Positions 41,760 to 50,602 of a stretch of DNA of 64,000 nt are shown piece after piece. A model generated the notes under the pieces. It worked only from the letters and a program-made list of their open reading frames with translations. It ran no database searches and was not told the origin of the DNA. Position 1 is the first letter of the stretch. Every line of letters begins with the position of its first letter. The stretch lies in contig NZ_CP099399.1 in NCBI RefSeq assembly GCF_024721175.1, forward strand, positions 3,180,001 through 3,244,000, given 5' to 3'. The stretch comes from Rhizobium sp. Pop5 (GTDB taxonomy: Bacteria; Pseudomonadota; Alphaproteobacteria; Rhizobiales; Rhizobiaceae). The translations under genes and the position numbers were made by a program.

Positions 41760-43592
41760 TCATGCCGCCATAGTGCGGACGTCACGGCGTTCAACGACCT
41801 GAGCAGCCTCGCCATCGAGAGTGAACTGATTGACCAGATCACGCAGCTTGCTTGCCTCAGCCGACAATGTCGCTGCCGCTGCCGTGGATTGCTCGACCAT
41901 CGCCGCATTCTGCTGAGTGGACTGGTCCATTTGGTTGACGGCTGTGTTGATTTCAGCAAGTCCGGTGGACTGCTCGCGCGCAGACGTCGCAATTGCTTCC
42001 ATCAATTGATTTATTTGAGAGACTTGTTCGCTGATCTTGTTGAGCGACTGGCCGGTCTCAAGCACCAATTTCACGCCAGTGCCGACTTCAGTGGAGGACT
42101 TTTCAATCAACCCCTTGATTTCCTTCGCCGCCGTCGCTGCCCGCTGGGCAAGCTCGCGAACCTCTTGAGCGACAACCGCAAAACCCTTGCCGGCTTCTCC
42201 GGCCCGCGCCGCCTCGACACCGGCATTCAGCGCGAGGAGGTTGGTTTGAAAAGCGATATCGTCGATTACGCCGATAATGCTCGATATCCGCTCGGAACTT
42301 TCCTCTATCCGCCTCATCGCCCGTTCAGCATGAGACACGACGGAAGCAGAACGTCCCGCGCTCACATTAGCATCGCGTGCAACATTGCGAGCCTCCTCGG
42401 TTCGCTTGGAGGCGGTCGACACGTTAGCGGTGATTTGGTCAAGAGCTGCAGCCGTCTCCTCCAGCGAGGCGGCCTGTTGCTCGGTACGCTTGGAAAGATC
42501 CTGTGCACCAGAGGCGATTTCGCCTGTTCCATTGTCGATGCCGTGAACCGTCTGCAGTACAGCGCTGATGGTTGTTGCGAGCTGCTTGAGGGAAGCATTG
42601 AAATCGCCACGCAGGCGTTCGTACTCCGGAGCGAACGGCTGCGCCAGCTGGAAAGAGACGTCACCTCCGGCTAGGCGTCTTAATCCATCACCCAGCGTCG
42701 TTGTTGCAAAACGCAACTGCTGCGCCTCCCACTCCGCGCGCTCCTGTTCTGCAGCACGAGCCGACTCGGACTGGCTCCGCGATACCGCTGCTTCCTGCTC
42801 TAAGCGGAGAACGTTCATGGCGTTCTGTCGAAACACCTCCACTGCTGCTGCCATCGCGCCGATCTCGTCGGCGCGCCCAGCGTACGGAACCTCGCTTTGT
42901 AGAGCGCCCTCGGAGAGAACCTTCATGGCGGCGGCGATCCGGCGGATGGGATTGGCAATTCCGAAAACGGCAAACATTGCTCCGGCGAATGTGACAATGA
43001 TCGAGAGAGCGGCAATCAATGCCGTAATGGTGAAAGCCAAGCTCGCCGTGGCGCCGCTAGTGGTCACATATGTTTCCGTCTGCCCGAGAATAAAAGCCAC
43101 AAGGTCTGCAATCTCCTGGCTGACCAGATCAGATTGCGGCTCCATGTTTTCCCGAAAGAAACTGATCGCCTCGGCGCTCTTCCCGCCGTCCTGCAATCGA
43201 ACCATTTGCCCGGCAAGGTCGCTGTATTTTGCTAGTCCCGACTTGACCTGATTGATCAACTCGCGGCCTTTCTCCGTGCGCACGCCTTTCACATATTCTT
43301 CGACTGCTTTGTCGACCGCCTCGTTCGTGTCGCCGATCAGCTTCGCTCCCGCGGCTCGCTTTTCCTGCGACGCCTCCAAAAGGTACCGCGCATAGGCCAA
43401 CTTCAAATCAGAGAAGCCGCCCTTGATATCTCTGGCGGTTACCATCCGCTTCATCCAAAAGCCGCCGATCTGCTGAGCATTGTCATTCAGCGTCGAAATC
43501 GTGCTGAGAGAGTTGCAGGACAAAGCAATCAGAAAGGCACAAATGACAGCCAAGACGGCGATCAGGGTTTGTTTGACGGTCGGACGCTTCAT
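41760..43592 (-). CDS. Methyl-accepting chemotaxis protein
   Basis: 610 residues. TM1 at about 8-30, a periplasmic helical-bundle sensor (4HB_MCP type, about 35-185), TM2 about 190-212, a HAMP linker (IANPIRRIAAAMKVLSEGAL) with a second HAMP-like unit near residue 320 (LRRLAGGDVSFQL), and a cytoplasmic signalling hairpin whose tip reads IDDIAFQTNLLALNAGVEAARAGEAG. No C-terminal NWETF-type pentapeptide for CheR docking. Ligand unknown. No che genes are nearby, so it is a dispersed chemoreceptor. Confidence 0.93.
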   Translation of the reverse strand: MKRPTVKQTLIAVLAVICAFLIALSCNSLSTISTLNDNAQQIGGFWMKRMVTARDIKGGFSDLKLAYARYLLEASQEKRAAGAKLIGDTNEAVDKAVEEYVKGVRTEKGRELINQVKSGLAKYSDLAGQMVRLQDGGKSAEAISFFRENMEPQSDLVSQEIADLVAFILGQTETYVTTSGATASLAFTITALIAALSIIVTFAGAMFAVFGIANPIRRIAAAMKVLSEGALQSEVPYAGRADEIGAMAAAVEVFRQNAMNVLRLEQEAAVSRSQSESARAAEQERAEWEAQQLRFATTTLGDGLRRLAGGDVSFQLAQPFAPEYERLRGDFNASLKQLATTISAVLQTVHGIDNGTGEIASGAQDLSKRTEQQAASLEETAAALDQITANVSTASKRTEEARNVARDANVSAGRSASVVSHAERAMRRIEESSERISSIIGVIDDIAFQTNLLALNAGVEAARAGEAGKGFAVVAQEVRELAQRAATAAKEIKGLIEKSSTEVGTGVKLVLETGQSLNKISEQVSQINQLMEAIATSAREQSTGLAEINTAVNQMDQSTQQNAAMVEQSTAAAATLSAEASKLRDLVNQFTLDGEAAQVVERRDVRTMAA

Positions 43593-43880
43593 TCGATTCT
43601 CCGAATCTTTTGGCGCAAGTGCGGCTGAGATAACTGCGAGAATTCGCCCGGTTTGCTAATTTAGATTTAACTTTAACCGCCAGCGCCGTCGCTTTTCGAA
43701 TTATTCATGTCGCCTACAAACCAGTCCTAGAAGTACTCCTCTCTCCTGCTATCAGAGGTATCCCATCTGGAGATACTAACTGCGATCGAAACGGGACCAC
43801 CACGGGCAAATACATGAGACCCAGAGTCGATGCGTCATGGCACGGCTTCATAATGACACGGTGGAATGCGGTGCTGAGGA

Positions 43881-44006
43881 ACCCCTGGTGATCTCGCGGG
43901 CGATCTTCGAGAGCGATCGATACCGGCTGCCGGCGTAGATGAAGCCGTCCTCCACTACATCCCTGACATGGTTGTCGCCATTCCATTCTCGAACCAGGCG
44001 GGCACG
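43881..44006 (-). pseudogene. Remnant of a DUF2924 gene (mobile-element-associated)
   Basis: The minus-strand frame here encodes RLVREWNGDNHVRD then VVEDGFIYAGSRYRSLSKIA and REIT, which is the core of DUF2924 proteins, usually encoded beside site-specific recombinases of integrated elements. The frame upstream (toward 44156) is unrelated and Arg-rich, and the GTRWSGP-like end of the domain is lost, so it is a decayed fragment. The rest of 43593-44213 has no gene I can support. The IS element lies on its 5' side. Confidence 0.6.
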
Positions 44007-44213
44007 TGCGGCTCGGCGGCCGCTTCGGCGGCCGCGGGGGACAGCTTGCCATGCTGGCGTGGTTCCGGACGGGTCGCGTCCGCGCCGTCTTTCGTCTCCG
44101 CAATACCAGGCATGATGGCTGCAAGCGTTTGCCGCATGGCAACCGTCAGCAGCCACAAGACCATCAGCAGAACCTGCGATGATGCCCTGTTCAATTCGAT
44201 GATTTTATCGAGT

Positions 44214-45510
44214 GCCCGACCTGAGACATAGGTGACGTTTTGTACCGGAGACATGGGTAACACTTTTCGGTTTTGGCGGGAGGTGTTGATGCCGTGGAAA
44301 GAGACTTCGGTGATGGAGGAACGTCTACGTTTTGTCGCCCGGCTGCTTGAGGGCGAAGGCATGAGCGATGTGTGCCGGGAGTTCGGCATCTCGCGCAAGA
44401 CCGGTTACAAGATCTTCAACCGCTACAAGGATGATGGCCTGGAGGCGCTGACGGATCGGTCTCGCCGGCCGGTGCGTTACGCCAATCAACTGCCTGAGCC
44501 GGTCGAGGCGATGATCATCTCGTGCAAGAAGAACAAGCCGCATTGGGGTGCCAGGAAGATCAGAGAACTGCTGGTCAAGCGCCTGGCCGGCGATGTGCGC
44601 ATTCCCGCCAAGAGCACGGTGCACGCGGTGCTCGACCGGCACGGGCTGGTCGCTCATGCCCGCAGGCGACACCGCTTTCGGGCTGAGGGAACGGCCCTAT
44701 CGCAAGCATTGCTGCCGAACGATCTGTGGTGTGCCGACTTCAAGGGCGAGTTCAAGCTCGGTGACGGCCGATACTGTTACCCGCTGACGGTCACCGACCA
44801 GATGTCACGCTTCCTGCTCGCCTGCGAGGCCTTCGAATCGACAAAGGAGGTGGGTGTGTTCGAGGCGTTCCGCCGATTGTTTGCCGAACGCGGTCTGCCG
44901 GATGCCATCCGCAGCGACAACGGCCTGCCATTCGCCAGTCCCAACGGCCTCTACAATCTGTCGAAGCTGTCGGTCTGGTGGCTGCGGCTCGGCATCGGCC
45001 TCGAGCGCATCAGGCCGGGCCATCCGCAAGAGAATGGCCGGCATGAGCGCATGCACCTGACGCTGAAGAAAGAGGCGACGCGTCCACCCGGCAAAAATAT
45101 CCTACAGCAGCAGGCCCGCTTCGATGCATTCGTCAGCGAATTCAATACCGAACGGCCGCATGAAGCCCTGGCGATGAAGGTGCCGGTCGATCTCTACACG
45201 CCATCGGCGCGCCGATATAACGGGCTACCGGAGATCGATTATCCGTTCCACGACCGTGACGCACTGGTGACCAATTGCGGCCGCATCTGCATGCACCGCA
45301 AGAAGATCAATATCTCCACCGTGCTGGCCGGACAGAAACTCGGCATCAAGGAAGTCGACGACGGTATTTGGCTCGTCAGCTTCATGCACTATGATCTCGG
45401 ATATATCGACCTGGAGCAGAGGACCTTACAAACCATCGACAACCCGTTCGGCACGAGGTTGTCACCCATGTCTTAGGTACGATCTGTTACCTATGTCTCC
45501 GGGCTGGACA
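44214..45510 (+). mobile_element. IS481-family insertion sequence
   Basis: About 1.3 kb with long imperfect terminal repeats: left end GAGACATAGGTGAC (44222-44235) and CCGGAGACATGGGTAACA (44247-44264) match, on the opposite strand, right-end GAGACATAGGTAAC (45500-45487) and CTAAGACATGGGTGACA. Outer limits (TG at 44214, CA at 45510) are my best fit. I see no target-site duplication. One transposase gene fills the centre. It sits 10 bases from the 3' end of tRNA-Met. Confidence 0.82.
44289..45476 (+). CDS. IS481-family transposase
   Basis: 395 residues from ATG 44289, directly after GGGAGG; a GTG at 44232 lies inside the terminal repeat and was rejected. N-terminal helix-turn-helix (GMSDVCREFGISRKTGYKIF), then an rve/DDE integrase core with Asp in LWCADFKGEFK, Asp in AIRSDNGLPFAS and Glu in GHPQENGRHERMH. 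All three catalytic acids are present and the frame is intact, so the element may still be active. Single-gene layout is typical of IS481, unlike the two-frame IS3 group. Confidence 0.92.
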   Translation: MPWKETSVMEERLRFVARLLEGEGMSDVCREFGISRKTGYKIFNRYKDDGLEALTDRSRRPVRYANQLPEPVEAMIISCKKNKPHWGARKIRELLVKRLAGDVRIPAKSTVHAVLDRHGLVAHARRRHRFRAEGTALSQALLPNDLWCADFKGEFKLGDGRYCYPLTVTDQMSRFLLACEAFESTKEVGVFEAFRRLFAERGLPDAIRSDNGLPFASPNGLYNLSKLSVWWLRLGIGLERIRPGHPQENGRHERMHLTLKKEATRPPGKNILQQQARFDAFVSEFNTERPHEALAMKVPVDLYTPSARRYNGLPEIDYPFHDRDALVTNCGRICMHRKKINISTVLAGQKLGIKEVDDGIWLVSFMHYDLGYIDLEQRTLQTIDNPFGTRLSPMS

Positions 45511-45519
45511 AGAAAAGAA

Positions 45520-45596
45520 TGGTAGCGGAGGAGGGATTTGAACCCCCGACACAAGGATTATGATTCCTCTGCTCTGACCTACTGAGCTACTCCGCC
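45520..45596 (-). tRNA. tRNA-Met (CAT anticodon)
   Basis: On the minus strand, 77 bases from GGCGGAG (45596) to an encoded CCA (45522-45520). The acceptor stem pairs GGCGGAG with CTCCGCT (one G-T), the D arm has AGCTCAGTAGG, the anticodon loop is ATCATAA with CAT, and the T arm has GGTTCAAATCC. The A-discriminator and D-stem are those of the elongator Met tRNA rather than initiator (which lacks the first pair). Confidence 0.93.
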
Positions 45597-45731
45597 ACTG
45601 GTCAAACGATACCTGCTCGCGAAGCGCTGCGGGCTCGTGGGATGAGCGGCTTATAAGGTGCGCTTCGGCTTTGTGTCAAGCGCATGATGGAGAAAAACGG
45701 TGGGCTTTGCGGGATGCCGTTTCGCAGATGC

Positions 45732-46931
45732 TCAGGCGGCGACCGGGCTTGCCAGCAGAGCCTTGAGGGAAGCTTCCGCCGAGGGTTCGCGCTCCGAGCG
45801 CTCGATGAAGCCGCCGCCGAAGACGCGGGCATCGTCGCCGGGCGCGGAATACAGCGCGCAGGCCTGGCCGGGCGCAATGCCCGCCTCGCCGACCGTCAGG
45901 TCGACATAGATACCGGTCGCATCGACATGCAGCACGGCGGGTGCCGGCGCCCGCGTCGAGCGGACCTTGGCGTAACAGGCGAAGCCTTCGCCGGAAGCGG
46001 CTTCTGCAAGCGGCTCGTCGCCGAGCCAATTGACGTCGCGCAGATAGACGCGGTGCGTTTCCAGCGCTTCCTTCGGTCCGACGATGACGCGGCGCGAGCG
46101 GGCGTCGAGATAGACGACGTAGAGCGGCTCACCCGTGGCAATGCCAATGCCGCGGCGCTGGCCGATCGTGAAATGCAGGATGCCTTCATGGGTTCCAAGC
46201 ACACGGCCGTCGAGATGGACGATTTCGCCGGCCAGCGCCGCATTGGGCTTCAGCTTGGTGATGATGTCGGAATATTTGCCCTGCGGCACGAAACAGATGT
46301 CCTGGCTGTCGGCCTTCTTGGCAACGACGAGGCCCATCTCTTCGGCGAGCCTGCGGGTCTCGGCCTTCGGCAGGCCGCCCAGGGGAAAGCGGAGGTAGTC
46401 GATCTGTTCCTGGGTCGTGGCGAAGAGGAAATAGCTCTGGTCGCGGTCGGCATCGGCCGGGCGGAACAGCGCGCGGCGGCCGGGATTTTCGGTCGAAGGA
46501 TTCGGCCGCGAGCGGATATAATGGCCGGTCGCCAGCGCATCGGCGCCGAGCTCCTTGGCGGTCGCCAGAAGATCGGCAAACTTGACGGTCTGGTTGCAGG
46601 AAACGCAGGGGATCGGCGTTTCGCCCGCCACATAGCTCTCGGCGAAAGGATTGATCACCGTTTCGCGAAAACGCTTCTCGTAATCGAGCACGTAATGCGG
46701 GATGCCAAGGGTTTCGCAGACGCGGCGCGCATCGTCGATGTCCTGGCCGGCGCAGCAGGAGCCGGCGCGGTGAACGGCCGCTCCGTGATCATAGAGCTGC
46801 AGCGTGATGCCGAGCACATCGTAACCCTGCTGTTTGAGAAGGCCGGCCACGACGGATGAATCGACGCCGCCCGACATGGCGACGACGACACGGGTCTCTT
46901 CCGGCTTCTTATCAAAATCCAGTGTGTTCAA
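45732..46931 (-). CDS. mnmA: tRNA-specific 2-thiouridylase
   Basis: 399 residues from TTG 46931 (start [14 protein letters not shown], the usual rhizobial N terminus); a TTG at 46943 is the alternative and neither has a strong binding site. PP-loop SGGVDSS at residues 20-26, the catalytic Cys of PCVSCN, the second Cys in DSQDICFV, and GHYIRS and GQRRGIGI motifs are intact. It thiolates U34 of Lys, Glu and Gln tRNAs. Alphaproteobacterial members are longer than E. coli's (368). Confidence 0.93.
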   Translation of the reverse strand: MNTLDFDKKPEETRVVVAMSGGVDSSVVAGLLKQQGYDVLGITLQLYDHGAAVHRAGSCCAGQDIDDARRVCETLGIPHYVLDYEKRFRETVINPFAESYVAGETPIPCVSCNQTVKFADLLATAKELGADALATGHYIRSRPNPSTENPGRRALFRPADADRDQSYFLFATTQEQIDYLRFPLGGLPKAETRRLAEEMGLVVAKKADSQDICFVPQGKYSDIITKLKPNAALAGEIVHLDGRVLGTHEGILHFTIGQRRGIGIATGEPLYVVYLDARSRRVIVGPKEALETHRVYLRDVNWLGDEPLAEAASGEGFACYAKVRSTRAPAPAVLHVDATGIYVDLTVGEAGIAPGQACALYSAPGDDARVFGGGFIERSEREPSAEASLKALLASPVAA

Positions 46932-47111
46932 CGATGATGCCAATTCTGCGCGGTCACGATCCGCTCTTGCGCTGCAATTACGGCGGATTTGCTGATATCA
47001 GGCGGGATCGGCCGCCGTCTCTCGATGAGGCATCGATATAGAAAGGATTGTCCTTGGACGCAAGGGGCGGGCTTTGGACGCCAGGGCAGTTTCGCGTTCC
47101 CGCGTGAAGGG

Positions 47112-47135
47112 AAAGGCGCAGCCGAAGCCGCGCCT
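47112..47135 (-). terminator. Terminator of the 33-residue exported peptide gene
   Basis: Minus strand: AGGCGCGGC-TTCG-GCTGCGCCT, a nine-pair stem with one G-T closed by a stable TTCG tetraloop, followed by TT and a pyrimidine-rich tail. It begins 21 bases after the small gene's stop. Confidence 0.65.
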
Positions 47136-47155
47136 CGGAGAGCGAGGGGTGCGGC

Positions 47156-47257
47156 TCAGGTGCCGATCAGCTTGTTACAGGCGAATGCGATGCCCGGATT
47201 GGCGATGATGGCAGCCACAAGCGCCAGCCCGATTATCGAGAATGAATAGCGTTTCAT
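47156..47257 (-). CDS. Small exported peptide, 33 residues
   Basis: ATG 47257 lies six bases after a perfect AAGGAGG. The product is nearly all signal peptide: basic start MKRYSF, hydrophobic core IIGLALVAAIIA, then NPGIAFA and a mature piece of only seven residues with one Cys (CNKLIGT). With a Cys right after AFA it could be processed by signal peptidase I. A terminator with TTCG loop follows. I do not know the family; the expression signals are strong for so small a gene. Confidence 0.6.
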   Translation of the reverse strand: MKRYSFSIIGLALVAAIIANPGIAFACNKLIGT

Positions 47258-47332
47258 AGTCATCCTCCTTCCAGCCCACCGCAATTATGACGGTTCGACC
47301 GCCTTTCTCAAAATAACGAATGCTTGATGCCG

Positions 47333-47824
47333 TCACGCAGCCACATCAAGCTCCCTTGCCAAGGCTTCCATCAGCTCGCGGCAGCCGATTTCGCGGTTGG
47401 CGCCGGCCGAGGCGTCGTCGAAATAGACGCCTTGCTCCGTATAGGTCATGACGGTGCCCTTGCCGGAGGGACTGAATTCGATGGTTGCCAGAGAGACCGA
47501 GATCGGAGCTCCGCCCACCGCCATCCGGTAGGAGATGACGATGCGCTCGTTCGGCACGATATTCTGATACTGTGTGTCGTTGGTCATCTCAGGTCCATCG
47601 CCGAAGCGGAAGCGCGAAAACTCCGAGCCGCCGACGCTGAAATCGGAGGTGAATTCGATCACTTCCCACCCTTCGCCTTCGGCGAACCAACGCCGTTTGC
47701 TGTCAAGATCGGAAAAGGCGAAGAAGACGCGCTCGGGCGGAACGGGATAGGCGCGCTCGACGGCGAAGGTGGCGTGGGAAACGGCTGGCTGGGTGGCGGC
47801 TGGCTTCGTGGACTGCTCGTTCAT
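47333..47824 (-). CDS. SRPBCC (AHSA1-like) domain protein, second pair
   Basis: 163 residues from ATG 47824, overlapping the regulator gene's stop by four bases (ATGA). The START-like fold shows as FAVERAYPVPPERVFFAFSD, then RFRFGDGPEM and the strand YQNIVPNERIVISYRM; the helix REIGCRELMEALARELD closes the cavity. It is translationally coupled to the ArsR regulator before it. The ligand is unknown; relatives are often annotated as polyketide cyclase or activator of Hsp90 ATPase, without evidence of such roles here. Confidence 0.87.
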   Translation of the reverse strand: MNEQSTKPAATQPAVSHATFAVERAYPVPPERVFFAFSDLDSKRRWFAEGEGWEVIEFTSDFSVGGSEFSRFRFGDGPEMTNDTQYQNIVPNERIVISYRMAVGGAPISVSLATIEFSPSGKGTVMTYTEQGVYFDDASAGANREIGCRELMEALARELDVAA

Positions 47825-48186
47825 CACTCTTTCTCCTCTTGCTGATTGTTGACCTGGTTGTCGACGGCCGGCTGTGAAAGTATCTCGCCCAAGCGATCGA
47901 ACCGTTGCTCCATCAGGCTTCTGCGTTCGGCCACCCAACCGGCGATCCGGTCGAGTCCTGATGGTTCGATGCGGCAGGTGCGCACCCGTCCGATCTTTTC
48001 GCTCCGGATGAGGCCGCTTTCCTCCAGCACCTGCAAATGCTGGACGACTGCGGCAAGCGACATGTCGAAGGGGCGCGCCAGCTCGCTGACACTGGCGGGG
48101 CCGCGGCTCAGCCGCTCGACGATCTGCCGCCGCGTCGGCTCGACCAGCGCCTTCAAAATGTCGTCTATATCAGAATAGTTAAGCAT
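47824..48186 (-). CDS. ArsR/SmtB-family regulator, second pair
   Basis: 120 residues from ATG 48186. Winged helix seen in LKALVEPTRRQIVERLSRG and PFDMSLAAVVQHLQVLEESG, followed by EKIGRVRTCRIEPSG as the wing. No metal-binding Cys pair. The C-terminal tail is Gln/Glu-rich. It is the first gene of a two-gene unit with the SRPBCC protein. A longer upstream frame to 48222 would include the promoter and was rejected. A 10-base inverted repeat flanks the promoter. Confidence 0.87.
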   Translation of the reverse strand: MLNYSDIDDILKALVEPTRRQIVERLSRGPASVSELARPFDMSLAAVVQHLQVLEESGLIRSEKIGRVRTCRIEPSGLDRIAGWVAERRSLMEQRFDRLGEILSQPAVDNQVNNQQEEKE

Positions 48187-48239
48187 GGACTTGAGTATTT
48201 CGGCGTGACGATTAATTGTCAAGCCAGCACTTAACTATT
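48174..48239 (-). promoter_or_regulatory. Promoter of the second ArsR-SRPBCC pair, flanked by inverted repeats
   Basis: Minus strand: -35 TTGACA (48222-48217), 17-base spacer, -10 AATACT (48199-48194). The arms AATAGTTAAG (48239-48230 on this strand) and CTTAACTATT (48183-48174) are perfectly complementary, one upstream of the -35, the other starting in the second codon region of the regulator gene. They are likely regulator half-sites; the distance is unusual for a single ArsR dimer. Confidence 0.6.
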
Positions 48240-48319
48240 TAGGCGGATGCCGGCCCCACGCCCTTTCGAGCGCGACCAGAGCGCAATGTCGCGGTGTCAC
48301 AGGCGCCCGCTCGAAAATC

Positions 48320-50395
48320 TCACTTATATGACGAGGCGGCCTTTGGGGCGCCGCCATAAATCAGCGCCTCCGCCTTTTCCCGCGGCATCGGCCGGCCGAG
48401 CAGATAGCCCTGCACCTCGCTGAAGCCTTCGGCGCGCAGCTTCTGCAACTGCTCTTCCGTCTCGATCCCTTCGGCCAGCGTCGTGGCGTTGAAACCGGAG
48501 CCGATGCCGACGACGGCGCGCACGATGGCGAGATTGCCGGCATCCGTCTCGATGCCCGAAACGAAGCTGCGATCGAGCTTGATCTTGTCGAAAGGGAAGG
48601 ATCTGAGATAGCTCAACGATGAATAACCCGTGCCGAAATCGTCGATGGCGATGCGCACACCAAGCTCCTTTAGAGCACGCAGCAAAGGCAGGCTTTGGTC
48701 GACATCGGTCAGAAACACGGATTCGGTGATTTCGATTTCAAGCCGGTCGGCGTTGAGACCCGTCTGGTCGAGGGCCCCGACCACGGTCGACAGCAGGCTC
48801 GCATGCCTGAACTGACTGACGGAGAGGTTGACCGCGATCCTCAGGTGCTCAGGCCAGCCCGCGGCTGTGCGGCAGGCTTCCCGGATCACCCAGTCGCCGA
48901 TCGGCACGATGAGGCCGGTTTCCTCGGCAAGCGGAATGAAGTCCATCGGAGCGACCAGCCCGCGCCTGGGATGGCGCCAGCGGATCAGCGCTTCGAAACC
49001 GGCGATCCCGTCATCGTCGAGCTGCACGATCGGCTGGTAATGCAGCTCGAACTGGCGCTTTTCCAGCGCCTCCCACAGCTCGGCTGTCATGACGTGCCGG
49101 CGCTCGGCGGCAAGCCGCATCTCCGCCTCATAGAAACGATAGGTCGAGCGCCCGCTCTCCTTGGCGGCATAGAGCGCCAGATCCGCGTGCCGCATCAACA
49201 CATCAGCATCGACGGCATGATCCGGCGCCAATGCAATGCCGACGCTGCAGGTAACGTGCTCCCGGGCGCCGTCGAGATCGAAGGCGCTGCCAAGCGCCTG
49301 CAGCAACCGTTCTGCAAAACGCTGGGCCCTCTCCGCTTCGTCGAGCCGCAGCACGACGGCGAATTCGTCGCCGCCGAGACGGGCGACGAGATCGCCCTCC
49401 TCCGCCTGTCCCATCAGACGTTCAGACACCTGGCAAAGCAGCGCGTCACCGGCGGCATGTCCCCTGCTGTCGTTGATATGCTTGAAATGGTCAACGTCGA
49501 TATAGAGCAGCGCGATCGGGCTCTCTGCGATCGCGCACTCGCGGATATGCCTCGCAAATGCCGCCCGGTTCGGCAGGCCCGTCAGGGAATCGTGCATGGC
49601 GAGATGGGCAAGCTTTGCCTTGACCGCACGCTCCTCCGTCACATCCTGCGAAATACCGAGCAGATAGCGCGGCGCATGACCATCCGGCGCCGGCAGGGCG
49701 CGCTTGACTGTGCGCAGGATTCGCTGCGCGCCATCGGGGCGCAGCATCGTTTCTTCGAAGCTGATCGCGGCGTCCGCTTCAAAGGCCTGGCGGTCCTGGT
49801 CGCGGAAGGCATCCGTCTGGCCGCCGGCAAACAGCGCCCGGTCGGTTCGGCCGACGATATCCCTAGCCCTCATGCCGACGATGTCGCCGCAGGCTTCGTT
49901 GAAGAGGATATAGAGCCCGTCCGCTTCCATGTCTTTGACAAAGACGCCGACCGGCAGATTGTCGACGATGCTGTCGAGGAGCGAGCGCGTGTCGTTGATC
50001 TGACGCCTGGCGGCATTGATTTCGGTGCGGTCCTGCACCACGGCCAGGATCGCGGTCCCGCCCTCGAAACACACTTCGCGGCCATAAGTCAGCACTTCGA
50101 AGGTCTCGCCGCTCGCCTTGCGGTGAACCCAGCGCTCCGCCATTTCTATGTCGGTGCGGCCGTTGACGGCATCGAGCATCCGCTTGTGCTCATGCTCGGG
50201 ACGAATATCCAGGACCGTCATGCCTGGGTATTCGTCTGCACCATAGCCGTAAAGGGCGACTGCCGCCTCGTTGACGGCGAGAAAACGAAGGGATCTCGGA
50301 TCATAGACCCACATCGGCGACGGATGCATCGCAAACAATGCTCGAAAGTCTTCGTTCACTGCCTCGGTCTGCTCGGTCTTCTTCAAGGGGGCCAT
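48320..50395 (-). CDS. PAS-PAS-GGDEF-EAL cyclic-di-GMP signalling protein
   Basis: 691 residues, no membrane segment. Two PAS domains (about 15-130 starting ALFAMHPSPMWVYDP, and about 135-255 starting LLDSIVDNLPVGVFVKD with a PAC end LLGISQDVTEERA), a GGDEF domain with VARLGGDEFAVV intact, and an EAL domain with FEALIRW, the ITESVFLTD metal site, DDFGTGYSS and LAEGIETEEQ. Both c-di-GMP domains look active on paper. The PAS pair probably senses a cytoplasmic signal. An inverted repeat (50424-50470) lies directly upstream. Confidence 0.93.
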   Translation of the reverse strand: MAPLKKTEQTEAVNEDFRALFAMHPSPMWVYDPRSLRFLAVNEAAVALYGYGADEYPGMTVLDIRPEHEHKRMLDAVNGRTDIEMAERWVHRKASGETFEVLTYGREVCFEGGTAILAVVQDRTEINAARRQINDTRSLLDSIVDNLPVGVFVKDMEADGLYILFNEACGDIVGMRARDIVGRTDRALFAGGQTDAFRDQDRQAFEADAAISFEETMLRPDGAQRILRTVKRALPAPDGHAPRYLLGISQDVTEERAVKAKLAHLAMHDSLTGLPNRAAFARHIRECAIAESPIALLYIDVDHFKHINDSRGHAAGDALLCQVSERLMGQAEEGDLVARLGGDEFAVVLRLDEAERAQRFAERLLQALGSAFDLDGAREHVTCSVGIALAPDHAVDADVLMRHADLALYAAKESGRSTYRFYEAEMRLAAERRHVMTAELWEALEKRQFELHYQPIVQLDDDGIAGFEALIRWRHPRRGLVAPMDFIPLAEETGLIVPIGDWVIREACRTAAGWPEHLRIAVNLSVSQFRHASLLSTVVGALDQTGLNADRLEIEITESVFLTDVDQSLPLLRALKELGVRIAIDDFGTGYSSLSYLRSFPFDKIKLDRSFVSGIETDAGNLAIVRAVVGIGSGFNATTLAEGIETEEQLQKLRAEGFSEVQGYLLGRPMPREKAEALIYGGAPKAASSYK

Positions 50396-50423
50396 GGAGT
50401 TCGCAGGAGTTGATGGCGATCTC

Positions 50424-50470
50424 AGCCGTATATCGATAAAAGTTAAATAAAATCAGAATCATATACGGCT
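50424..50470. promoter_or_regulatory. 10-base inverted repeat upstream of the PAS-GGDEF-EAL gene
   Basis: AGCCGTATAT (50424-50433) and ATATACGGCT (50461-50470) are perfectly complementary, with an AT-rich 27-base spacer. The nearer arm is 29 bases before the gene's start codon. Possible operator pair or leader hairpin; binding protein unknown. Confidence 0.45.
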
Positions 50471-50602
50471 CGACCGTGGGTTCTCTCCGCAGGATGAGCA
50501 AAGACGGACTTTCTTAAAAATAATTTGGCCCTCATGGAACCATTCCGCCAATCGTGCGTTGCGGGTCATCGATGTCGCAATCGAATTGCTGAGGAGGGTT
50601 TC

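Noticed and set aside
43714..44142. 142-codon minus-strand frame beside the IS element
   Set aside because: Pro/Arg-rich, no binding site, and overlaps the DUF2924 remnant in another frame.
43955..44213. Minus-strand frame with a membrane-like helix (MVLWLLTVAM) reaching the IS end
   Set aside because: It could be a truncated gene, but it overlaps the DUF2924 fragment in another frame and lacks start signals; too uncertain to list.
48695..50413. 572-codon plus-strand frame opposite the PAS-GGDEF-EAL gene
   Set aside because: Antisense shadow; the minus-strand product has intact conserved motifs throughout.
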